Translations under genes and position numbers: made by a program
Origin: Apostichopus japonicus
Taxonomy: Eukaryota > Echinodermata > Holothuroidea > Aspidochirotida > Stichopodidae
Reading direction: 5' to 3'
Assembly (NCBI RefSeq): GCF_037975245.1
Contig: NC_092582.1
Span: 15,774,077-15,838,076 of the forward strand
Length of the DNA stretch: 64,000 nt
Notes under the pieces: generated by a model
The model's input: the letters and a program-made list of their open reading frames with translations, nothing else
Told to the model about the DNA's origin: nothing
Databases searched by the model: none
Part shown: positions 34,216 to 46,200 of the stretch, in pieces
How the letters are laid out: each line of letters starts with the position of its first letter
How positions within the stretch are numbered: the first letter of the stretch is position 1

Positions 34216-37200
34216 GTAAACAAAGTGGTTATGACAGACCCAGGGCGTTTGTTTATCCGGTATCGAGTCCGCAAGACGGTCAGATTGCTAAAATAACAAA
34301 GATTTATAGCAGTCTTTGTACACAGGAAGAAAATTAACATTTTGTAGTTAGACAAAACTCAGAGCCTTCACAACTGCTGCTCAAAATAATAATAATAATT
34401 GAATTTTTTATATAGCGCTTTATACCAGCGATAGGTCTCAAAGCGCTTTATAGACATTATTTTACCCCTGGTCAATGATAACCTGTCCCAGAGACAATCC
34501 CTCCAGTCGGCAGCAATTATATACTGTGCCCAATGACAAGTTATCTCACAGGTACCCATTTAACCCCTGGGTGGAGAGAGGCAAGTGAGATAAAGCATCT
34601 TGCCCAAGGACACAACATAATGAACTAGGCAGGAATCGAACCAGCAATCCTTGGATCACGAGTCCGACGCCTTAGCCAATTTGCCACCACGCTCTCACAA
34701 TGTGGACAAATTAATACATCTTTCTCTGCATATATGTGCAGTCATTTGTTTCAGTTCTCTGAGTACATCCAGAGAAGGGGCCATCATAAACTACCTACTT
34801 TGAATGCGGTCTGGGCATCCTTGGGACAACAGGTCATTATTTAGACGTTGGCCCAACGAAAGCAAAGTTAACTGATCGCTTCCTTTGTAATTTAACTAAA
34901 ATGACTGTACGTCAAGAACAAGTTTGATTCTGTAACAAGATAGATGGTCATCCTGGAGCACTAGAAGAAAGCTAAAATTTGTAAACTGTGCAATAAATAA
35001 GGGCCATGCTGTTGGCTGTTTTCAAAGGGCCACCAAAATTGTTAAAGCCTTAATCCATAATTCTTTTGTTTCTGTCAAAGTTGAACTATTCAGTTGGCAC
35101 ATGGAAATTTGTTCTTTCCAATTATGTTTTGGGTCATTTTGTCAGGGTTTCTGCTAGTGATAGAGTGAAGCAGTTAACCATTTTCGATCCATCCAAAACT
35201 AGATTTAATACCAATCTGGTCGATAAATTTGAATTGTCATTTTTTTCGCCACCAGGGAAGAGGCGGACGGCGATGTGACGAAGGTGGTGTCGATGTCGGG
35301 TAACGAGGCCACGGTTACCTCCGGTCGAGGAGCGGGTGTCCACAGCTTCTGTTTTGACCACTGTTTCTGGTCGTTTGATCACAAATCATCCACTTTTGCC
35401 ACCCAGCAGATGGTATACGAGAAGGTTGGGCAACCACTGCTTCACAGCGCCCTGGAAGGTTACCACACTTGTCTGTTTGCGTACGGACAGACAGGATCGG
35501 GAAAGTCATATACGTAAGTTAATTTTCAACAATGTTTGGTCAATTTGAATTTCCTTTATTATGTTGTACACTGTCAACATGTTATGGTATGATGGTTAGT
35601 AATACTTAGAACATGTGATTGGTAGAATTTATAAAATGTTAATAAAAGTAGTTAAAATTTTAGCAAAAATAGGAATGTTGCAGTTTGATCTTTTTCTGTT
35701 TGATTTTCGTGTTAGGATGATGGGGGACAGTGAAGCCAAAGGTGTCATACCAAGATTTTGCGAGGAACTATTTTCAAAGATAACGAACCCTGAAGAAGAA
35801 AATGTAAGTATGTTAGGGAATCAAATTGAAAATATATTACAAGTAACCATGTTGTTTGCAGAATTATGTTTTTCACTGTCAATACAACTGATTAGAAATT
35901 GTTATGTTGTTTAGTTATTCAATTAATATTAAAATCACCATAGAAACCCACTTATTCAGGTCAGATGTACTGTAACTATTTAGCCTCATCATTTGGTTAT
36001 AGGAATCGGGCTGAAGCTGTTAAATATTCCAATCGACCTTGGATAGTTATCGGCTAGTTTTCATATTCAGGAGGGTGTAGAAATACCGGACAGAATTTAT
36101 ACAGACCATTCACTTTAGTCATTTGTAGTTAATTCTTGGGGAAGGGAGAGGGGGGTGGGTACTGCCTCACTCTTAGACTGCTCTAATCACTGTGATTTTG
36201 AACTTAAGATATTTAATGGTTCATTTCTCCAGAAAAAACTATAAGTGGTAACGAAATTTCATACAACGTTGCCAGATGGCAGTATTTCTAACGGTCTACA
36301 ACTTATCAAAATGTTATTTTGTGTGTTAAGTCTCCATTTAAGTATTCTTCACTTCATTCTCATTCATTCCATTCTGACACCTTTTCAGGTCAGCTATAAA
36401 GTCGAAGTGAGTTTCTTTGAAATCTACAACGAGAAGATCCATGATCTACTCTGCGATTCAAACGACAAAGAAAACAAAAAAGCGACGGTAAGTCGGGTCT
36501 TCGGATGTGTTCCTTTATTGACATTTAAATTGATGTTGAGAAAGACTATTTGATATAAGCAGTGCAAGCCTGGTTTTATATGCATAAATTGTGCTGTCTT
36601 AATGGCTTTAGTGTATTGATATATGACTCTTTCCCTCCCTTCCCCTCCCCTCCTAAAAACACAGAAAAAGGAATAAAAATTGCCAGAGAGCAAGACCAAT
36701 GGAAGTTTTTTCATGTAACAGTACCATGATATCATAAGTTTGAAACGTCATTTGTGCATGGATTGGAAATACAGGTGATCTGAAAGTTTTCACCAGAAAC
36801 CTGTCCTACCCTTTGGACAGAACTTTGTCCCAAGAGTTGATACCGTCTTCCATACTAAAAACTAGAATTTCTAGGTGACAAAATAATAATGCCATAAATT
36901 GACAAAGACAGTTCAGGCAGGCAAATGTTAACAATTTGTAATTGCCATCTTTATGCCTTTTGGTTAGGTGTTAATCTGCAATGCATCACATTTGTATTTT
37001 TATTTCTTGACATTTTCTCCTTTTCCAGCTTCGAGTCAGAGAACATCCTTCATTAGGACCTTATGTTGAGGGTCTCTCAGTGTAAGTGTACATAATCAAT
37101 GCTGTTTCCTTTTTGTTGTTATGTTCGTTGTTTTCAGAAGACTTTCTGCTTCAGTTTTTTCGTTCTGGGTAGTTTATAGCAAAGTTCTCACCAGGGTGGG

Positions 37201-40200
37201 GGGGGGGGGGGGGGTGGTAACCTACTAACCACCCGTCTGTTTCTTCACCAGGTACCCTGTAACCAACTAACCACCCGTCTGTTTCTTTACCAGGTACCCC
37301 GTTACCTACTAACCACCCGTCTGTTTCTTTACCAGGTACCCCGTTACCTACTAACCACCCGTCTGTTTCTTTACCAGGTACCCCGTTACCTACTAACCAC
37401 CCTTCTGTTTCTTTACCAGGTACCCCGTGACGACCTTCTCCGATATCAGTCGGTGGATCAGAGCTGGTAATAGTCAGCGAGCCACGGCTGCTACCGGCAT
37501 GAACGATGCCTCGAGCAGGTCTCATTCTGTGTTCATGATTGTACTTACAAGGACCAAGGTATGTAACTCATTCTGTTATCCTTTCAAGCTGGGTCAGAAG
37601 AAAATTGCCGAGGAGGGGGGGGGGAGAAGTGCTAGTATGGACAAAATTGTTTGGTAAGGTCATGAATATATGCAATATTCGATTAGGTCATATCTATCAT
37701 ATTGCCCAATTCTGTCAAGAACATTTGCTATGGATATTTGCAAGGTGTGGATAATTGGGTGAAACATGGACATTAATTTGTGTAAATCCCTATCAGATAA
37801 TCGAAAGGTCAAGTCATAAATATTCATAGCAGAGGAACTATTTATGTTAATTTCTAGAAGTCATTTTGTTCTTTTATATAAGCATCTCCTGTCATTCTTG
37901 GTCTGTTTTGTAACCACCAGAGTGAAAATTTTGAAGATGGTGAACACGTCAACAGCATGGTCAGTAAAATCAATTTGATCGACTTGGCCGGAAGTGAGAG
38001 AAGCTCTACAGCGCAGACATCGGGTGATAGGTTAAAGGTAAGAAAGAAAAACATGCATGCTAGGCACATCCCCACAAAAGGGTATAAAATAACACAAAGC
38101 AAATGGTAGGCACATCATAACACATTATAACACATTGCACTTGCTAGATACATACCCCAAAAAGGGTACATTTCGTCACGACTATAGAGGAAAGGCGTAG
38201 AAGAGCACAGTGGGAGGTCATAGTCTCAGGGAGAGCATATATGGGCATTGTTATGTAAAGAAAAGCATACTGTACCTGCTCACCTCTTGTCTGGTGGAAA
38301 GTTTTAATGCGATAAAATGTCACTTCTTTTGTCATCCCAGGAAGGATCCAACATCAACAAGTCTCTGATGACATTAGGGAAGGTCATTTCCAATTTGTCA
38401 GAGAAGTCTCTCAACCCTAAGAAGAAAGTCTTCATACCCTACAGAGAAAGTGTTCTAACCTGGTGAGTACATTCTTTGCACTTCATCTATGTTTGACCCA
38501 TCTCCTCGCACACTTTATCTACCCCATCTCCCCCACTCCCCCGCCCCTGCTTTCTATGGATAGTGACCTGACCAACATACCTTTCATTAAAGTTACAAAG
38601 TTTCATTTCAAAAGTACAAGAATATGATGAGAATATGATGGTTTGGTATAATCTCTGTCTTACTACTAATACTAGAATTTAAGAACAATGTCTCAGTCTT
38701 CCATTGAGACACACACACATATATCTTTGAACCACCATCTTCAAAGTTGTGAAAGCTGGGTCATCCAGAGGACAACATCTAAAATTCCATAAAAAAAATT
38801 CCAACTCTGTTTTATCCCTTTCTAAGTAGTACAGTAAGGTTATTTTGTCAATTCTTAATAAGCATTTCTATTGTCAAAAGTGATTCAAAGTTAGTAACTA
38901 AAAAGATTTACAGATAATTTGTTTGTGATCCAAACTTTCTGTTGTCTGCATGTTAACTAAAAATGCAGTTCAGCACTGTCAAAATGCACCAAACACCTCT
39001 GCAGAGGGGGGGGGGTGAATTTTCTTATCTAATGTAAACATTTTGTGTCATGTAACGTAAATCAAGAGGTAATGCATAACCAACTATATGACATGATTAT
39101 TTTGAAGGTTACTCAAGGAAAGTCTTGGCGGTAACAGCAAGACCGCAATGATAGCTACAGTTAGCCCGGCTAGCACTAACGTGGAGGAGACGATGAGTAC
39201 TTTAAGATATGCCAAGCAGGCTGAATCCATCATTAACATACCAAAAGTCAATGAAGATCCCAATGCAAGACTGGTCAGAGGTAAGATAAACTTCAATTAA
39301 CTTCAAGTCTTTGTGTGTTTCTATATATATATATATCTATATTTTTTTTGTGGGGGGGGGGGGGGGGACTTACTCTTCCTTTGCATGTGTGTGTTTGTGA
39401 AGTCACAGAGAATTTTTAAAGTGTTTTCTATTCATCTATTTGATGGAGTAACAACAATTTTTTTTTTTTCCTTTTTTTTTGCCCATAATTTTTAACTTTG
39501 AATTTGTACCTGTTGTTGATTTATATTAAACTCTAAAAGAGGTCAGAGTGTTTGTAAACTCTGCTCCTCTCTCAATATAGCGAATCTCAAAGCAGAATGA
39601 ATTTGAGGACAGTCGTACAGTTATCTGGAAACCTGAAACTGTGACTCAGACTTGTATTGAGTCTGTACTTGTATATACATATACATATTCTAGCTGGTAA
39701 TAAGTACCTGGTACTCGCCTCACAGATTTGTACTCAGCCTTGTACTCAGGACATTTTGGGGGATCTAGTATTGATACTAGTTAGTTAAAGGTTTAAGTAC
39801 TCATGATTACGGACTTCACAATTGTACTCATAACAAGGAGAATGCTACTGGTACCCATACTCACGTTGTTGTACTTGTTAAGTACAAGACTGTTTGAGTG
39901 ATCTGTAGAGGCTATATCCTGATTGAAGCGAACATCATTTCACCAAAAAAATCATCATAAAAGTGGTTTTAATATGGACCAAATCTTATAAAGGATAGGC
40001 TTTCCTGCCAGTGTCTAGCGATAATTACACTTAGAATAGTTAGACTGTTTGAAAGCCAACCTTTAATCTGGTTTATTTAATTACAGTATTTCCAATTATC
40101 ATCTCCAGTATACTATAATGTAAATATAACTTTTGTTTCTAGAATTACGAACTGAGATTGAGAGACTGAGGTTAATCAGCAAAGGCAGTTACAATGTAAG

Positions 40201-43200
40201 TAGAAGCCTAATTTCTTGAAGTAAATTTACAGCATTTTTGATGATAGGGGCGGTGGGGGGGGGGAGGGCTTGGTTTGTAATTTGCCAAATGTCAAGATTT
40301 ATTAGTTTATCCAACAGAAGAAGCTTAATCACTTTATGAATGGTTATGGTTCGCATATAAAAAAAATAAACTCCTTGTGGCATTTGCCCCAATCAATAAG
40401 TAGAAATTGAAAAAGTACTTATTTTGAATCTAGAATCCATGCTTACCTTTTTCCTATTTTCTTTTCTTTTCTATTAAGAAAATATTCAACAAACATGATT
40501 TTTTTTTGTGTGCGAAATCTTCACCTTCCAGAAACAGCTAGATTTAGACAAGATTAAGAACTGCCAGCCGAACCTGATAAACATCGACGAGAACCCGCAG
40601 AAAGAAGAGGTGCTGGTGTACTTATTGAAGAACGGCAAGAACCGCATCGGAGGAGAATCTGGCGAAAAGGAGGAGGAGGAGGACAAGCCTCAATATTGGT
40701 GAGAAATCCCAGGTTAAAAACAACAGCGTAACAACAAGGCCACTGTAGAGTGTTTCTCTACTCCTGAATTGAGGAAAATAACTTGTATGTTTCTGATCTG
40801 GAGTATTTAAATATCCAATAATATCATCAATCAAAATAACATGTTTCACGTCCATGCGGGCTAAATATTTTTACTCCAATCAATAAATGCCTAGCCAGTC
40901 AGTGGGTTAGTATACCTAGCCTACTCTTTTCCAGGGCTTCACCCCTGGGCCCCACCACTGCCGTGGCCTAACCCCAACTGTTTCGGCTTGCATGTCGAGG
41001 TCATCCTAATAGTCCCCACAAGTTATTTCAGTGATAATTTCAAAGGCGGGCTCACCCCTAAATGAGTAAACACTTATATACATTTGTTACATTTCTACAT
41101 ATATATATATATTTATACATATGTATATATACTTTATATTTTTATACATATTATATTATTTATACATATATACATATTATACCCTTATTTATTATATATT
41201 GTACCCTATACCCTAATATAATAATTACATATTATACCCTTATTATACATATATATATTCATACATTTATACATTTGTTTATTTGTTCACCAAATAGTGT
41301 TGTTGAAAATGCCAACAAACTCTACTGTGTCAAACCAGGGAATGCCTTTCAAACTTTGGTCAACGGAAGAGAAGTCCGAAGACAAACCTTTCTTAATCAT
41401 GTGAGTTACTAATTAATACTAACCTTTATTAACTGACATGTTTTCATTCTTGGGCCGTCCTTTCTGCCAATGTGTACTGTGAAGAAGCGCAACAGATAAA
41501 TACATTTCTAAATTGTCTATTCAAATTATAAAAGATCTTCTGCTATCTAATCAAATAAGTCTATGCTATTAGGTTGGAGGGTGTCTTTTAAAGCTTGTCG
41601 GAGGTGTTCTTCTGCTGTCTAGTAAAGAAAAGTCTTAAAGCGGGTTGGGCTGTTTGAGGGCATGGATGACAAAGAGGTCTTTGCTAATTAGTTGGACAAC
41701 AAAAGAATGGCTGTATTGTTGTACTATGTATGGTCAACCAATTGCTGAAGTCAAACAGGGCTTTTCAAAAGCATTTTGACAAACATGTTTATGCTATTAA
41801 AATAGACGGGGGTTTTTCAAAAGCATTTTAACAAACATGTTTATGCTATTAAAAGGGACTGGGCCTTTTCAAAAGCATTTTGTTAATCATGTTTATGTTA
41901 TTAAATGGACAGGGTTTTTTGAAAAGCATTTTAACCAACATGTTTATGCTATTAAAATGTACAGGGCTTTTCAAAAGCATTGTAACTAACAGGATTATGG
42001 TCATGGACTTTTTCAAAAGCATTTTGGACATGTTAGGAGCAACCAAATAATTGGAATGAGGGAGGGGGGGTGTCAAATTTGGTGTGAATGTAAATATTTC
42101 TCAGTCAAGAGTAATAAGAAAGTTACAAATCAGCTTTTCTTGGTTTTGTATATAGAAGTGAATTTTTTCTTCCCCTCTCCCATTCCACGATGGCAGGGTG
42201 ACAGGCTGATCGTAGGAAACAGTTACTTCCGTTTCAACCATCCAGAAGAGGTCAGGAAGAAGAGGAAGCGTAAGGCTACCTCCAGTCACTCTGAGGATGT
42301 AGGAGGATTCAAGTACGCTAGAAACGAGATCATAGAGGAACAAAAGAAAAAGTAAGGATGCTTGAAATACTCCAAAAGAAAAGATTTGAGGGAAAGAGAG
42401 TGTCGTGGATTTGATTCCATTAAAACTATTTGTTGGTAATTTTGATATGCTGTGGAGAATGTTTACGATATAACTGAGTATCCTTAGACAGGAGGAAGTT
42501 AATGCTATGATAAGCATGCCAGCTGTGACATTCATGCTTCTTTATGCAACCGTTCACATTCGGTCGTCAATGTTACCGACCCTATTAAGCTAGCACTGCT
42601 TAAGTGAGTTTTGACTGTAGTCAATAAATTCCAAAAGTGAATAAAGTGATGTGAGGAAAGTTTTTAACATATTTTTCTCATAGAGACAAAACTGTGACTT
42701 GAGTCTATGACTCGGCTCAAGCGAGTAGCAAATAAACTGGTAAAGATTAGACTCGGGCCTTAACGTGAAGTGGCTCAATACAACTCTGTACAGTATTACT
42801 CAGAATAAGGTCAGAGTTGATCGCTGCTAAAGGCATTCCAATTTCAAATCTTACCAAATTTAACTCAAGTTATATATGGAAGTCGATGATTCCACTTCAT
42901 CTGCTGTGCTACAAGTCTTGTTGCCCAATTTCGTTACTTGATCTGATACTCAAATGCAAAACTGGAATTTTTTTTTCCTCATTTATTTAAGAAAGAAAAT
43001 ATGACTTAGCATCAAGGTTAAGGCAAAGTATTGTTATGGGATTTTAGTTTGTAAATTTTACCCAACTTGATGCCAAAATGATAAAAGGCTCTTTTATTAG
43101 AAATTTGCCTTCTGACCATGGTAACTAACTCAGTCACCAATAAATATCTGTTTGTCCTATCTGTCGACTGAATTTCTTTCGTTTCTGTTCTTTTTCTTTG

Positions 43201-46200
43201 ATTCAGAATGGAGGATGAAGTCAATAAAATGAGAAAAGAGATGGAGATTGAGATGGAAAGAAAGATAAAATTAGCAAAGGTATTTGTCAACAGTTTATTT
43301 AACTACTGTATGAAACCGTTAACTAGCTTTCTTCTTCCTGTCCTCTTCTAATGCAAGTAGTCATCGATAAATAAATTACCACCTGCGTTAAAAAAAGGTG
43401 TTTAGCTTTAAATCCATCAAAATCCTTTTTGATTTAAAATGAACCTTGCAGGGGAATTTTTTACAAAGGTGGACAATATTAAATATTCAGAATTACTCCT
43501 GATAATATTGTCAAATATTTAGAGTTTTCGACAAGTTCAGTTTAAATTTGATATAACTTGACCATGATAGCAAATTGTCTCCAAAGTAATCTTTTAACTT
43601 GACTCATTTCCTGTTCAGGAATCGTCTCATGTGGAGGCCACTCAACGTAACCAGGAATCGCAGAAGAGAATCGAAGGGCTAACATCGCAAGTGGTTAGTT
43701 AACTTAATTGAGTTATCATTTATGGCAAAGATTAATAACGATGATGAGGTCCTTTGTCTCCTCTAACGAGAAATGTAATGCATGTGCCTGAATATCATTC
43801 TCTAAAAACAATAGTAATAATGGATATTTATAATGCGCTGGTATCCGTAAATAAAAAAGAAGCTCATGGCGCAGTGACACATACAGTGCGACAGCAAAAC
43901 AAAAAAACAGTAAACATAGTACAAGACAATAATGCAAGCAAAAATGGGCAACAATGAACAATTAATTAAACAGTTTTCGTCAGAAGAGTCTTGAGAGAGC
44001 GTTTAAAAGAACCAAGAGATGGACTGTGTTTTACATGTTCTGGAACCAGGCTGTTCCACAGAGAAGGGGCAGCAGCAAAAGCTCTTGTGCCCCATGATCA
44101 ATTTGCGCAATTTTCACACAGAAATATGATATAATATAATTCTTCACCCTCTGTTTCTGTGATTGTTTTTTCACATGAATTTTTGTAGACAGCTATGTCA
44201 CAGAACATCAAGAAACTCTATTTGTAAAACTCTATTTGGCAAATCTTTTTGTCAGCTTTTCTTCATAATTCTTCTTCGTCTTTCAGAGCAATTATCAAGA
44301 GCAGCTTCTCAACCTGCAGGATGAGAGGAAAGACCTAGAGATACGAACTTCGTCTTTGTTTCAAGAGAAAGCGGTAAGAAGCCAAGTATCTGAGACGAGA
44401 TGACGAGATAATCGTGATGAATTTCCTATAGAGATTCTGCTCTACAGATTACAAAAAATGAAAACATACATCAAGTTTGTGGGACAGAAAAATTGTGTGT
44501 ATGGAGTGAAACAGGATATAGCCTGGTTACTGATAGAGCGTTCAGATGGTTACAAAGAGGTTGACTTCTTCGGTGCATAGAGGGGGGTATTCAGTAATAT
44601 GTGTGAATGTGAAATGGCTCACTCAGAGTGATACAATGATACAACTTAAAACACAAAGTAGAGCTAAGTCTCGGGTAAATATCCTTGCTGTCTGCAACGT
44701 ATAGTATGGCACACCAGTACAATTAACACAAACAACACATTGCGTTGTTTCAGAAGTTTACTTAAATATATAGTTTAAATCTATATATATAGATGTGTTA
44801 ATGCTATATAAATACAAAGAACTGGAAGAGGATTTAATTAAGAAGCAAAGCTTTTAGGAACCGTCCCTCTTTACAAAATGGAGACAAATTAGGAAGAAAT
44901 AACAATAAAGAAAATGAAACAACAAGAGAAAAAAAGGATAGGAAAATGGGTAATACCAAAGAATTAACTATTGGAAATTAATTGTTAAGTAAAGTGAGAC
45001 TTATGTTTGCACTCAATGAAACATGAAAATTACGTGGCAATCAAAATGTCGCTTAGGAGTCCCAAGGACACTTGTTAACCCTCACTTTGTGAAAACATCT
45101 TGGCGGATTCCTCCTCTCTTTCCCTTTTTTTATATTTTATCATTGTTTTGAACATTTTAAGTCATCCTCAGTAGGAAAAAATATGGTTTTAAAAAATAAG
45201 AAATTCTAAACAAAGAGGAAGAACCTGCTATAGCAAGTTTTATTTTAGACACTTATATTTTTGGAGTCATATAAATAAAACAAAAGTTACTTAAATTATT
45301 TACAGAAATTACTCCAGCAGTTACAGAACGTGAAGAACCTATTACAGACTACTCTGCTCCCTGTGATTGGAGTACCGACCAGACCATCTCCATACCAGAG
45401 ACATCAGTCAAAGATACTGCGTGAACTAGAAACGGAGAAAGACAGAATGACGCAGATGGTGAAGAATCTATCGCAGAAGAGACGACACAGGCCAGTAACA
45501 GGTAGATGTGGCACTGCGTCTTTTGTTACAAAGATGAGAACTTTTTTTAAAGTTTGGCATAAATATATTTTTAATAAAGTACCAGCAGAACTAACGGCAA
45601 GGTGGATGGAATTGTATAATTTTAATTTCGAAATAATATTTTGCGTTGAATGTTGCTGTATTCTGATGATACAATATCCAATCTTGGAAGGAAAGACAAG
45701 ATAACTGAGTTCACACAATCTTTCTCGTAAATCCTAACAATGGAATTGATAAAATAGAATGATGAAAATGAATGGAAATAAATATTTTACTGATTTCGAT
45801 AATTTATTGCGAAAATGAAATTTTATTCAGAGTGATTAATAGTAAAAACATTCCATGAACTGATCAATCTTTCAGATCATCCAGTCAATAATAAGAAAGC
45901 TAGGACTGACGTGGATGGAGTAACACCATCATCTGCCGTCCAGGCAGCCTGCCTGCGACATCTGCAGTGCAACAAGAAACCTTCGATAGAGTCATCGAAT
46001 ATTTTGGATGACATTTTGCTCGAGTTGGGAAGAATATTTACAAAGGTTCACACGTTGAAAATAGAGAAAGGTAAAAAAAAAAATCCTGCTTCAGTGAAAT
46101 TATATTTTTTGGAAATTAATTTGTAAGCACGATACGGAACTGATAAAGTCATACTTGGTAGATTTTATGCTATGAAAACAGTTATTTTGACCAGGCAGAA

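Noticed and set aside
37151-37525. Minus-strand repetitive ORF ([13 protein letters not shown] repeats)
   Set aside because: It is the antisense shadow of the 42-bp intronic splice-site repeat and of exon 6.
46021-46050. Alternative exon 18 donor CAAAG/GTTCAC
   Set aside because: It would break the reading phase into exon 19, whereas the donor at 46071 keeps it.
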